Shown: one piece after another, positions 51,321 to 63,816 of the stretch
How the letters are laid out: every line of letters begins with the position of its first letter
How positions within the stretch are numbered: position 1 is the first letter of the stretch
NCBI GenBank assembly: GCA_034687125.1
Contig: JAQGBZ010000222.1
Location: forward strand, 40,319-104,318
DNA length: 64,000 nucleotides
Direction of reading: 5' to 3'
Source of the DNA: Neelides folsomi
Lineage: Eukaryota; Arthropoda; Collembola; Neelipleona; Neelidae
Notes under the pieces: generated by a model
What the model saw: only the letters and a program-made list of their open reading frames with translations
Database searches by the model: none
What the model was told of the DNA's origin: nothing
Position numbers and translations under genes: made by a program

Positions 51321-53292
51321 ATGTCACGGTATCGGGATTGCGACCTACAGTGCAAGATCTACGTTGGGAATTTGGGAAATAACGCTTCAAAGAATGAATT
51401 GGAGTCGGCATTTAGCAAATATGGACCCCTCAAGAATGTCTGGGTCGCTCGAAACCCACCGGGTTTCGCCTTCATTGAATACGAAGATCCAAGAGATGCC
51501 GAAGATGCAGTGAGACATTTGGACGGAACGTAAGTTAATTATCATTTAAAATATTTATTAAACCACTTACCAATAATAATTAATTTTTAAATATTAATAT
51601 GTAATTTACAAGAGTCATTATTTAAATTTAAATATTAACATTAAATATTATGTAACTTTTAATAATATTACCATATTAGTTATTATAGTTCATTCACGAT
51701 GAATTTGCGCTTGAGTTATACATTGTCCCATCATGGGCATTAATAAAAATTCTCGTTTAGTTGGTAACAAAATTTAAATAATGCAGATGCAGGGGCTATC
51801 CTATAACTCGAGCGCAAATTCACCGTGAATGAACTATAGTGTAATTTGACCTCTATTAGTGAAGTGAGTAATGAAGCTAATTTGATGTTTTATTTTAGGA
51901 GAGTTTGCGGAGCCAGAGTTCGAGTTGAGATGTCTAATGGGCGAAGCCGTGGAGGTCGTGGAGGAGGTCCGCCTCGTGGTCGGTACGGAAGAAGGTATTT
52001 ATTTCTAATATGCATGCATGCTTTAATTTTAATAATGATTAAATTAAGACCAATATTTGACTTTCATTAATTTTTTGTAAAACAAATGACCTTTCTCAGC
52101 TTGATTGAACGTAATTTGAAAGTATTGGTCCGATTTTTCATTCATATAATTTTTATTTGGGTCGGAAGTATTTTGTACGACCTCAAGCAATTGATTGATG
52201 GCTGAAATCACTCAATTGACTTGCCAAGAGGAGGAGCAATGAGGTCGTAGCGGGTAGAAATAAAGGAGTATTAATTGAATATAGCATTGATAACTACTCC
52301 TCCTTCTGCCTCGACATCGACGATTGTCGTCGGCCAAGTCGGCGTTCCTCGCGTGTGGCGGGGGTTATTGAGTCTCTCTTCCGCTTCGCTCTCTCTCCTC
52401 CCCTCATGCAGACAGCATCTCTTCTGCTGCCCAATGTCCTTGTCACCTCTTAAGACTTCCAAACGACGACCAGGCGTCTGTTTTATGCAACGGCAGGGCC
52501 TTCGCCCTCCGACCCCAGACATCTCACGCCAATTTCAATCTTACGTTGTCTTCATCTCCTTACACCACAACGGCAATTCCCCCGCTCGCCCCCGTTGCCG
52601 ACACTGTAGCGTAATTTTAATCATAATTCATGACTTTTTATAATTTATTTCCTAATTGTCTCTGTATTACCTTTTTCTTTATCACTAAAAACATCTCTTC
52701 ATCTCGTACGAGTTTAAATGTACTTAAAAATCTACTTATAATGAAAATATGAACCAGAACATTTACATTATGATGGGCCGATGAAATTAACATTTTTCCT
52801 TCTACCTTTCCAATTTAACTCACCTTTCCTCATTTTGAAAGCCCAGATATTTCTTAGATAATTTAAAAAAAACTGTCGAATTAGCTTACAGTTTGACAGA
52901 CTTTAGGTAATTTAAACTTTCTTAGTTTTAAGTTAGTTTTAAGTTAATTTTAATTTTTAGCCAAATCTTGCTTTTTATATTGAAATTTTTCCTAACATGA
53001 TGTCTTATGTGTAGCCGGTCGCGTTCACCACGTCGTCGTGTGTCTCGGAGCCGTTCGCGATCTCGCAGTCGTTCTCGGGATCGTCCACGTCGGTCAAGAT
53101 CTGACTCAAGGGATCGTCGGTGATTCATTTTTTCATCAATATATCAAACTAATGCCATTAGGATTTTCATCCATTTGCTCAATAAGTTCCCTCGATAGAT
53201 TAAACGATTAAATTGTAAGCTTTGTTTGAATGAATATAAATCTAAAATGCCATTTGATTTTGAATAGGCGTGAACGTTCGGGAAGCAGCTAA
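51321..53292 (+). CDS. SR splicing factor of the SRSF3/Rbp1 type
   Basis: Pre-mRNA splicing regulator with one RRM and a short RS domain. Exons 51321-51529, 51899-51994, 53015-53119 and 53268-53292; phases agree; 144 residues. The RRM reads [20 protein letters not shown] (RNP2) then [20 protein letters not shown] (RNP1), and continues [20 protein letters not shown], matching fly Rbp1 and vertebrate SRSF3/SRSF7. A Gly/Arg-rich linker ([19 protein letters not shown]) leads into SRSRSPRRR and RS dipeptides; there is no CCHC zinc knuckle, favouring the SRSF3/Rbp1 form over SRSF7. The third donor (GTGATT) is weak. If unspliced, the protein ends at once at TGA (53121); spliced, it ends RRERSGSS. 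Start chosen as the ATG of MSRYRDCD. Confidence 0.92.
51688..51834. repeat. Small MITE in intron 1 of the SR-protein gene
   Basis: A 147-base unit with inverted ends of about 33 bases (GTTCATTCACGRTGAATTTG, continuing to GAGTTATA), differing at about two positions and flanked on both sides by TATA. The interior has no coding capacity. Typical of a TA-targeting miniature inverted-repeat element. Confidence 0.75.
52285..52610 (+). other. Possible alternative (poison) exon of the SR-protein gene
   Basis: A GC-rich block stands out from the AT-rich intron 2. Possible acceptors are ATATAG at 52279-52284 and a much stronger pyrimidine tract ending CTCATGCAG at 52411. A possible donor is GTAATT at 52611. 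If spliced from 51994 to 52285, the frame meets TAA at 52451. If spliced to 52412, the frame stays open but returns to exon 3 in the wrong phase and stops. Either choice would truncate the RS domain. SR-protein genes commonly carry such conserved poison exons for autoregulation; here this is inference from position, composition and splice motifs. Confidence 0.4.
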
Positions 53293-53624
53293 GCGAGAGA
53301 GATTGGATTCAGAAAACTCGACTCATTGAAAAGAATTTTAAATACAATTCATGAATGTATTAACTTTAAGATTTCTGTTATTGGTCAATTTTTGAATTGT
53401 GTTATTATTATTATCATCTATTATCTGTTTCTATTTACTTACTTGGGCTCCATTTCTTATTCCTTAAGCGTTGACAAAATTTTTGTATTTCGTTATTTAA
53501 TTTTAAATATTGATCCATCCTTTTAAACCAATGTTTCATATAATTCATGATGATGTAATGTAAATGAGTATAATAATTACATTAATTAATTACCACTTGG
53601 TCTAGATGACATATTCATAGTTCG

Positions 53625-53637
53625 TTTATTAAATAAA
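53625..53637. promoter_or_regulatory. Back-to-back polyadenylation signals of two convergent genes
   Basis: TTTATT (minus-strand AATAAA, 53625-53630) sits one base from a plus-strand AATAAA (53632-53637). It lies 333 bases past the SR-protein stop and 475 bases past the kuz stop (minus), a plausible distance for both. The rest of 53293-54111 holds the two 3' UTRs and no gene. Confidence 0.45.
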
Positions 53638-54111
53638 AGATATTACAGATTTTTCTTTTAAATATGTAGTTATTTTTTCACAAATCACAGCCTTGAGTTA
53701 CAACAAAAATTGCGATCATAAAATTAATTTAACATTAAGTAGTTAGCCAACATGTTTTGGTTATTTTAAGTATTTTAACGCACCAGCTGGAATTGGCATT
53801 AGCTCCTTTAGCGAGCTATAACAATCCTTTCATAATTAATTATACACATTAAAATAGTTAGTTGAGTATTTAACGATTAATATTACAATGGTAAAGCTTA
53901 TGGTAAAAAAATCGGTTAGTTTCGCTATAAAGCCTTCATTTTTTACAACATTAGCCCTGAATCTGAAATCAATTCAATTCAACTCGAGTAAAAAAACTTA
54001 AATTATGGGAATAAATGATTCAGATCAAAACTGATCCATAAATCATTTCCGAAAATACTTTAAGAAAATTAGCGATGAGTCGTTGAGATAATTATTATAA
54101 TTAATTAAGAT

Positions 54112-57100
54112 TCAAGAGTAAGGAGTTATTGGGCTGTTGATTTCTTCATCTTCGTGATTTGGAGGAATGAGGACTCGAAGTTCGGGATTTTTCTTCCTCT
54201 TGGCCATATTCCCTTTCCTCAAATTGGAATGAGCACCGAGAAGTGAGGACCCGGCGGCTTTGAGTCCACTCGACGACTTTGTCGCTTTAGCATTGGGGCT
54301 GCTGCTGCTATGCTTTACATGTGAACTCGAGGGATGGGGATTCTTTTGGGGATCGTGGGATTTGTTAGGAGAACCTGAGGAACTCGAAGGCACCATGTTC
54401 ACTTTCACAGAAAAAGGAGGGCTGAAGATGACTTGAATGTTTTTCTTCGCTGGCTTTGCTGTGGAGGCTTCTTGGTGACCGGAAGAATCTCTGGACTTCT
54501 TCGCTTTAACTTCTCCAGTCGCCTTTGGCCTCGAGGAATTCTTGCTTTTAGGGGGAGATTGAGGAGGTTTACTTTTGCTTGTAGTTTTACTCCTATGTTG
54601 TCTTTTGACATTCCTAATAAAACAAATTATGTTAATAAATGTATTTTTTTCAATTTTTCATATTTAAGCATTATTAGCTTCTATGAACTTTAATACTTTA
54701 TCGCTCAATTAATGTCATACATATTGTTAATTCAAAATACTATAACATAAAAGTATTCAAAAGACCATTCTAAAAAAACTCAAAAGGTAAATATAAATAC
54801 ATCTGAATGTGAGTTTAACGCTGTGAAATATTTTTGGGGGGAATCAATTTATAGTTAAATATATAAAAATAAATCAGATACATAGCTATTGAAGTCGTAA
54901 AGTTAATATCTTTACAATTAATTGTAAAGGCAAAAAGCTTTTATAACGTTAAATAAGTATACAACAGATAAGTTGATAGCTTTATTAATTGATTACTTGA
55001 TGCATGCAAACAAATTAGAATTAAAAGTTACCTTTGCAAATGAGAAGGTTAAAAGTTGAGAATTGTGATGTGAAATTGATTCATATTATGCCTAATGTGT
55101 ATTTAATAACCAGCACCCACAATAGTAAAAAGTTGAAGAAGTTAAGGTATTGTTATATTTGAGAGTTGGAAGAAGGCGTAGAAGAAATTGAGATCAGGAA
55201 CTCCGATGATGGTTAAAGTCTTTTTAAGAGTTAAGTCTCATTTTTATGATAATTAGGGATGAGAAACGAACCTATTTTGGTCTTTCGCGTGAGGAACCAC
55301 AACAGTTTTAGCTTCATGAGTCACGATTGAATTTCCACCGGGGTTTGTTGGACTCTTCGACGCACCAGATGTAGAAGGTTTGTTCAAATTATTCATATTT
55401 TGGGCCAATGGCTCGAACCCAATCAAATTCGGAGACCCCAAGGCCTTTGAATTTCCATTCTGAGTTGAATTTTGATTTCTGGGTTTGAGAGCTAGCGGAG
55501 GAACAACCGGAGGGGTCATTTCGGTTTCTTCAATCCTCCCATTTTTATTTGCTTTTTTCAACCTCGCCCTTTCCTTTTCTCTCCTCTTCCTCCACAAAGT
55601 TCCCTTACCACTCCCAAGGACTTTTGAGGAGGGCTTGGGAGCTCCGGAGGAAGGTCCGGGAAGTGGAGCCGAAGGGCCAGGATTTGTCGGAGAAGAATTT
55701 ACATTTTCTGCCTTTCGTTGTTCTCTACGCTTCCGGCTCTTTGACCTCCGTTCTCGGACTTTTTTGTGAATTGGGATTTTCTTCCTCACTGCTGTTGGGT
55801 GAACGACATGAACGCCGTTTTCGTCAATATAATCTCTCTGGATTTGAATAGCATCCACATTGCTGTGCATCACAGTTAGCTTCCTTAAGCTCTCTTTCGC
55901 CCTTTTGCCGCACATCTTGGCTGTCAGGACCTGATTTAGAAAGAAACTCGATCAGCTCACTCACTCAGGCAGTTATTTAGTGATTTAATCCACATAAAAC
56001 TTTTTATAGTTTTTATATCTCTCGACTTGTTTTTATGATTTGTGCCTTAAATGGCTTACGAGCTTACGACCACTTACCATTAAAAGAACAATGAGGACGG
56101 CGACGCTTATGATCGCATACCAATGGTTGTCAATCCATTCGAAGATGGTCGCTAAACCTTCGTCGGCAAGCAATAGTTTCCGCAGAGTTGCCAACGGTCC
56201 GGAAGGATCAACTTCTCTGCATGTGTGATAATTGTCACAATAGCCTGTGTAGTTTTTGCATGGTGACCCTGGTTTGGAATACATGTCAGGAATGTCGAAT
56301 GGAGCTTCGTTCCATTCATATGAAGATCTGCAGGGTTGATTTTCTCCTGGGAGTTTGCAACACAATTCACAGAGTTTATATCCGTCGTTGCATTGACAGG
56401 ACTCAAGACCATAAGCAAGGCAAATTGATCCCGTGCACTCCTAAAAAATTAATATTACAGTTATTAGTTTATTAGTCTTATAATATATTTATAAAAATGA
56501 ATATTTTATAAAAATACAAATATAAATAATAGGAAATAAATAACATAAATAATAGGTCTGTTGGAATTGGTTAATTTTCTATTTTACTATTATTTACTAA
56601 TAAAATTGAATTATTACCCCCATGAAACAAACAGAGTCTTTGTTACAGACAGTTTTGTTTGCTTTGCTTCTTGATTTCGGACATCCTGGGAATGCTCCGT
56701 TACAATAAGCAGCGTCTCTACATCCATTATCATCTCGGCATTTATCATCGTATTTGAGATGGCAATCATCAGTGCAACATGGGCCTTGGGAAGGACTGCA
56801 CAGTTTTTGCGGTCGGAGTCGACACGGAGGTTCGAACTTGGAAGGTCGCACTGCCATTGGAAAGCAACAAGGTTCTTTGCAATCTTCTTCCCATCCGCAA
56901 TCACATTCTTCTCCATCTTCAACTACGCCATTGCCACAGATTGCTCCTTGTGGAACTAAACGAAAATAAAGAGGAAATAATCTTTATTCTAATAATAATT
57001 AACGAATAAGTCAATAAATATATAAAAATTTGATCATCATTAAATAAATTATAAATGAATTAACAAAAAGATAGTAAATATATAAGTATTTGAAAATTAC

Positions 57101-59637
57101 CTGTAAAGCAGCCATGAATGTCTTTAGCTTTGTTGTTCAAAACAGGTAAAATAGATTTGATGCTGCAGGGGGAAAACTTATTATTGTTCTTTTTGTCTCC
57201 TGCAGTAGCTCTTGCAAACATTATAAAATTTCCTCCTTCTCCTCCCGGAGTACATTGGCGATCTCCTTCAGGGTCATGTGGAGATCCAAAATTGTGTCCG
57301 ATCTCATGGGCCAAAGTGACATGACTTACGGCAAGCGGAACAACTTTGCCATAATTAAGAAGTGTAATAATTCCAGTATTAAGGCTTTTGATTCCTCCTC
57401 TGAAATGACCCTTTCTTTCGCAAACTCCTCCAGCGTTTTTCAAATCTCCGGTCCAAGCCAACCCAAGGGTTCCTCCTTCAAAGTCTCTAAAGGTGAACAT
57501 GTAAGCGAGGCAAAAAGTGTCGTAATCGCCCTCAGAGAAAACTTCTAAATATTTAATAACTGGGAAATCTCCTTTGAATTTGTACGATTTTTCCTTTGTT
57601 GAATTAATATTGTGAACTTTGATCCTTTTGATCATGAAGTTGATATCGTCGGGGCGGCCGTCCATATCGAAGTCCGTAGCTCTGTAGATTTCGTTTAGAC
57701 GTTGAATGTGACGAGTCATAATATCAATGGTGGCCTCTTCAGAGCCAAAGTACTTGTAAAACAAATGGTCGGCTTGAAGGTAAAGCATGCAGGTTTTCTT
57801 AGCATGGTCAATGACATAGCGTTTTCTTCTCTTTGTTTCTGGTCCGTCCCGCGAGTCATTTCGCCAACCGAAATGATTTTCTTCCTTTCGGAGCAAATGG
57901 AGCTGGTGGGAGGCGCAAGTTGAGTCACCGTTCGGAGGTGGCCATCTCACATCGTTCGCACTATAAATGATCCCTTGAGCTTCGATAGGAGCTTTGTCGT
58001 ATAATCTAATCAAAGAGTTTTTTTTATTTATCATGTACTACATACATATGTTATGTACCTGGTTAAATACAAATAATATGATATAATAATAAATGTTACA
58101 ATAAGCCATTGTATAAATCTAACATGAAGTTCATACATTTATTTGCAGATATTTTGTTGCATAAACATTTTCATATAAAATATAAAAGACAAATGTTGAC
58201 CTTTTTGCTGGTTCTATGTAATATTGTTGTCCTTTTCCAGTAGAAATGGAAGCATCAAATGTTCCATCTGATGTTAATACTCCCTCGACACTTGACCCTG
58301 GTTCTCCTGAAAAGGAATATTTTAAATAATAAAAAAATTAGCATAAAGTTCACAGAAAAGCAAATAGAGTTTCGGGCACAGAAAATAATATTGAGCTTTG
58401 GATAAGCCTCGACTGAATAAATTTAATGTACTCTTTGATGGATATTATAAATGGCACTGCTTAAAATTCATATTGGGTAGACATAATATGTAAAAAAATA
58501 ATATAGGTGATATGTATGGTTAAAATGTCAATTGTAAATTTGGTTCATACCATCCAAGTGGCCACGAAAAGTTCTTGTTGTATCATATGAAATTGGTCCT
58601 TCCGAATTCTCGAAAATCACACCGGGATGAAAAACTTCATTATCAACTTTTAATCTTAAATTGAAGTCTCTGAAATGAAAATAAAAAACAATTTAAAAAT
58701 TACAATGTCTGTTTTACTTGGTTTTAGCTAATCCATCCATATAAGAAACTTGATAATTAAAGAAATAAATCTTTGATTTGTAATGCGGATGTAAGTATCA
58801 AATAAAACTATTTGTATTTGTACTGATATAGATATATGACAAAATTGTCAATTCAATTCAATTTGGAAATCTTCCATCAAACACGTATAAAAAATTGCTT
58901 ACACATATTTATACAAAGATTAAAGCTTTCAAATATTTACGAATGTATCTCTCTTTAAGACCTTCAAAACTTTATTTACATATTTTGTATTAGTATTTGG
59001 GTACATCATACTCAATAATTTATTACCGTCCACGAGAGAAGAAATTGACTTTAAAATCCTCTTCGTCATCGATTTTAGGAAATGTCACTTTGGATCTTGG
59101 GGAAGACTCTCGTTTAAATCGTCTATGGTCCTCCAACACATTCCCAGAATTGTAAAACACTGGTTCGTATTTCTTAATGAAAGAACTCACCTCAGCACCT
59201 TCAATGTCAAAATAACATTCATGTCAAAATTGATTCCAAACTGTGAAAGTTAAAGATAACACCAAACCAAAGCTAACTCCTTTAAGAACATATTTGTTCA
59301 TACTCTCCAATTAGGCACACACGTTGAGGCTGCTTGAAATACTCATCTTTTTTCCAAGACCAAAAGCATTGGATTCGGGCGAAAGACAACCAAAAAGCAA
59401 AAGTGTGAATTGCATAACTAAACATTCTATGAGGATAAACGTGATAGAACAAGCGTGATAAAGCAATTAAAAAAACGAAGAGTGTGTGAAGTTCTTACCA
59501 ACGAGGGCTGAAGGTGAAATAATTAAAAAACCAATGAACAAGATGGGAATTGACCACAAGAGGTTGATGTCGTATTTGAGAAATTTAAACTTGGGCTTCC
59601 AACTTTTGATCATCTTTGTTGATTTGAGATGGCCCAT
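54112..59637 (-). CDS. kuz: Kuzbanian / ADAM10 membrane metalloprotease
   Basis: Zinc alpha-secretase that sheds ectodomains, notably Notch. Exons in transcript order: 59637-59499, 59198-59027, 58669-58551, 58306-58201, 58005-57101, 56955-56618, 56440-56078, 55930-55272, 54613-54112; phases agree throughout; 3303 nt, 1100 residues. Signal-anchor-like N-terminus (LLWSIPILFIGFLII, about 29-43); prodomain (FKRESSPRSK to YYIEPAKRLY); furin site KRRKR at about 237-241; catalytic HEIGHNFGSPHD (H412, E413, H416, H422) with Met-turn FIMFARATAGD; then NNNKFSPCSI. Disintegrin/Cys-rich region GAICGNGVVEDGEECDCG, KLCSPSQGPCC, CRDDNGCRDA; membrane helix (about 698-716, YAIISVAVLIVLLMV); cytoplasmic tail of about 380 residues with Lys/Arg-rich and Pro/Ser-rich blocks. 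The start is the ATG of MGHLKSTK (CCAAAATGG); in-frame stops lie upstream. Exons 1-2 were linked by phase. Confidence 0.95.
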
Positions 59638-62529
59638 TTTGGTAATTTCTCTGCTTGACTTCTTAAACTGATCCCAATCTTGGCATTTCAAATCTCAATG
59701 TTCTTTTTCAACGTTATGGCAGTTAACTTTAGTTAACAACAATTGAACTAACAATAAAAAGAGTTGAATCGCGTAACTTCTCGAGCTTAACAATTGCATT
59801 TCATACAGATATCAGATTCGCCTCAATTATTTATTTGCTCACAGTGGCTATTTAATGAATTGCAATAGCAGTTAACAGTGTACCTAACTAACCCAAAGTA
59901 CAAATGGCCCCTTAATTTCCCTAACTTTACAAATCTCTTTAATGCTCTTATAACATGAAACAAATTATGACAATTGATCTACACAGTTATTATGCTCACT
60001 TTAAATAAATTAAATGTCTCAAAATCTCCTCAAATATTTAAATATTAAGTACTCGTAATAATCTCGCAATTTTTCATCACTTTAAAAATAATTTGATTGT
60101 AAAAATAAACTGACTCATTAATGAGTTTCAGAACGATCAGAGATTCAAAAGGCACTTTGATTATTATTAAAACTTATGCCTTTAAAACAATTAACAATTA
60201 TTTAAAATGTTAAAATTGTCGAATAACGACAAAATTCCTCTTTGAACGACAAATTAAAGAATTGATAATAATTTAATGATATATTTATAATACTTTAACG
60301 AAGATTATTGTTTTCTGTCTTCAATAATTTTTGTATCGAATTTGGTAACTTGTAATAGGAAGAATATTTAATTTAACTAATAATGAACAAACACGAAACA
60401 GCTTTGTGGGATTTGAATACTTAAAGGTAGTCGAATTCCGTTTGTCTGTGATTGATCGGATCAGGTTCTTCGGTGGTGTCAGGAGCTAAGACCATTTTTA
60501 GCAACTGGGGTCGTTTGAAATGGAAATAAGAAGAAGTAATTGCACTTTGGGCACCCACAAGACTAAAAGTTCTCTTCCCTGCCCTTCTATATTGATTGAC
60601 GTGTTGGGACTCCGAAGGTTAATCTCCTTTGTCTCACAATTAGGAATTGGAATTAAGGGATTGACGATCCCATTTAAATTCTTATAATTACGGGGAAAAA
60701 CTGAAATAATTGAATTGCTCTGGCCAAATGTTGTAGGTGTGGAGTCAACGTCTCGGAATCAACTTATAACTACAGGTAGAATGAATCATCTGGGATGGGA
60801 GATTTAACCTCGAGAGAATTGTGTGGGCATTGGAGGGATAGGAAAGTGGGAACACATGCAAAGGCATACCTTCGGAGTTCACAATTCACAATGCCCAAAA
60901 CCCATAGGTCCCTTATGGCTTTCTTATGTATTACATGTTATAACTTCTATCTCGATGTGATGGGAAGGCTGGAAATGGAGATTCAACGTTGCGACCAACT
61001 CTTTTGCTCTTATAGCTGTAATCGTGGGAATAGACAACGTAAGTTCCCTGCTTTTCGAGATCTCACCCTCACCTTCTCCATTGTGCAAAACATTGGGTAG
61101 TGAAGTTAGTGCTAGTTAGGTACTCGCGTTCACTAAAGCCACCTTTGGTTTGGGTATGCAAAATTTAGGATAGTTGGACCACAATCCCACTTGAGAGGCT
61201 GAGAGCGATCTTTACCCAACATCCTTCGCACTCACATTAAAAATACACAATGCAGAAAAATGAGTTGATTATATAAAATAAATGTTCTTATATAATCTTA
61301 ATAATTCTTAGTATCTGTATTTAAATAAGATCCATCTATCAATAGATGATTATTGATTATATGGTACATAAACATTAATTGTATTAATGGTTCTGTGCTC
61401 TAAGATTGAGGTGGAGAATAGAATTTAATAGCAAATACTTAATAACTTTATAGTTTGAATGTTTGGAGCATAATTTGTGTGTGAAATCTCCAAATTATAA
61501 ACTGGAATATAAACGTTCACTTTAAATATTTTAGCTCTCATAATTTGATCGCTCAATATTGAAATTATAATATTTAAGTTTTATTAATTTATTCTTTAAG
61601 TATTTCTGTTTAATTAATCCAATATCGATTGATTTTAAGTTAAAGGAGCTAACTCCCTAGATTTGAAAAAGTTGTTAATGATTAAATTAGTCAAGATCAA
61701 CATTTTTTAAAGAACATTATATTATGTATTAGCATTATTTTCAAGCTAATTTCAAACAAGAAAGCAAACATACAAAATTAAATATTTCTCCTAATTTCGA
61801 CGCATCTCATTAACCTAAATATCCTTTAAATATTTTTAACACCCTAAATCTTTAAGAGTTATTTAAATTTAAAAAGAAATTTTAAGTCATTTCATGACCA
61901 TCACCTGTACAATAATAGAATAATTTACTGGTCCAAAGGTAAAGTCTAAAATGAGCAAAGTGATAAGTGATAATATATTGTAGGTATTAGGTATAATAAA
62001 GATACTTTTTTTAAATATTGAAATTGTTAGGTATCTTATGCATAATTGAAACATGAATTAGTAATCTATGTGAATAATTTTTAAAATCGAAAATGGCAAG
62101 TTTTTATAAATAATTATCATATTTATTGTTCACCTTCTCCAGTACTAATTTTTCTTATGCCTTAATGTATTAAATTATTATCTATTGAAATAATGGAATG
62201 AATGATACATTAAACATTAAGCTCAAAGCACCAATGCACAAATGCATTATAACTTAAACACACATTATAAGCAAAACATGCAGACATTACATAATTTCCA
62301 ATAGACTAAAAAAGTTTGCTCAGACAAGACATTAAAGTAAAAGTCCTTGAAATCTAATTCATTAAAGCACCTTTTTACTGAATTTTAAAATGGGTATCAT
62401 AAAAAGAAACTTGTTTGAGTTGTTTGCATCCTTGGTCTTAGCCCACAGTGACCAATAAACTTCCTCAAGAAGCAGATCATCTCAGCATCTTCCTCCATCA
62501 TTTATATTTGCAGTCTCCCAGACTCGGCA
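59638..62529. other. Intergenic region between divergent kuz and DCXR-like genes
   Basis: Should contain both promoters. AT-rich. The open frame at 60795-61100 (+) has no recognisable domain and no conserved motif. I see no repeats with clear ends here. Confidence 0.4.
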
Positions 62530-63615
62530 ATGGCTCTTACAACTTCCTTTGCGAATAAAAGAGTGTTGGTGACCGGAGGTGGAAGAGGTAAATTAGAAAA
62601 TGTCATAAAATAAGGCAAAACCTGGGTGAGGGGAAAACCTGACTCTTTTGTTCTTTTCCTTTTTTCCTATTAAGGCCTTGGACGAGGAATCGTCAGAAGA
62701 TTCTATGAAGATAATGCACTCGTTTTCACTTTGGACCGAGATCAGGACCTTTTAGATAGCCTTAAAAACGATTTTCCAAATGTCACTACACGCCAAGTTG
62801 ACGTCACCGATTGGAATGCCACGAAGGTTCAATAAAACCAACAATATTTAACCCATTGAGCTTGAAGGGAAAGTGATTAACTATATTATTATTAATGATT
62901 GATAACGAGAAAATACTGATATGTAGGATATTACACATTATTATTTAATGCATTTTATGATAAGTGCATTTGCCCATTACATCCTTTTAAATGGAATATT
63001 AACCGAATTCTTATGTTAGGCATAATCTTTAGCCTATTTAAGGTTTAGTTGCATTTAATAGGATTAATAGCATATTTGCATGCACTAACATTAGGCATAA
63101 TAATAATTACTTACAATACACATTTTTAATATGCTACTTGAATATGCAAATGGGATTTTTACATGGATGGATTTAATAAAGATTTTTAATATTTTATAGG
63201 CTGCGGTTGAATCATTTCTCCCAATTGATATTCTGATTAACAATGCGGGCGTATTGATCAGTGAGAAGTTTTTAGACATTGTGCCGGAATCATTAAACAA
63301 GTTTGTGGAAACTTTTTTTTATTACAAAATCCAGTATTCATATTAAGATCTTTTTTGTAAATATTAGATAAATATCAACTTATCGTTAGTGTTTAAAACA
63401 TCTCTCTGTAGTCTGTACATATTATGTATGTATTACAACTTTTTGTATTTTGGAATAATATCATATAACTTTTTAGAGTCCTTGACGTGAATTTCAAAGC
63501 CTATCTCAACGTTGCTCAAGTCGTTGCAAAAAGAATGATCCAAGACAAAATTGAAGGAACAATTGTGAATGTTGCTTCAATTGTAAGATTTTTACAATAT
63601 TATTACACATGTATC

Positions 63616-63652
<37 letters not shown>

Positions 63653-63816
63653 CAATTATGAAAAATTAGACATTTATATGGACTTTATTAAACATATTTC
63701 AATTTATATTTGATAGGCATCACAAGTGACTTGTCCCGGTTTATTGACTTATTCAGCATCCAAAGCGGCTGTGGTGATGCTCACAAAATCAATGGCAAAC
63801 GAGCTTGGCGAATATG
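62530..63816 (+). CDS. Short-chain dehydrogenase, L-xylulose reductase/carbonyl reductase type, 3'-truncated
   Basis: NADPH-dependent carbonyl reductase of the DCXR/CBR2 branch, likely cytosolic. Exons 62530-62587, 62675-62826, 63200-63300, 63477-63582 and 63717-63816, GT-AG, phases agree; 172 residues visible. Rossmann motif TGGGRGLG (residues 15-22) for the cofactor; Asp in VTLD-like position (FTLDRDQDLLDSL); VDVTDWNATK; NNAG at 84-87; VNFKAYLNVAQ; catalytic triad S138 (VNVAS), Y151 and K155 (YSASK). This matches DCXR spacing (Ser 13 before Tyr). The visible part ends at LTKSMANELGEYG, just before the usual IRVN-NPT segment. The remaining third of the protein is to the right of the window. 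The last 180 bases show no in-frame exon. No frameshift seen. Confidence 0.9.
63621..63650. repeat. (AT)15 microsatellite
   Basis: Thirty bases of alternating AT in intron 4 of the DCXR-like gene. Confidence 0.95.

Noticed and set aside
52271-52522. 83-residue minus-strand frame over the GC-rich block in the SR gene
   Set aside because: Shadow of the GC-rich segment; no motif, and the splice-like signals are on the plus strand.
60795-61100. 101-residue plus-strand frame between kuz and the DCXR-like gene
   Set aside because: No domain, no conserved motif, no supporting splice sites; likely chance.
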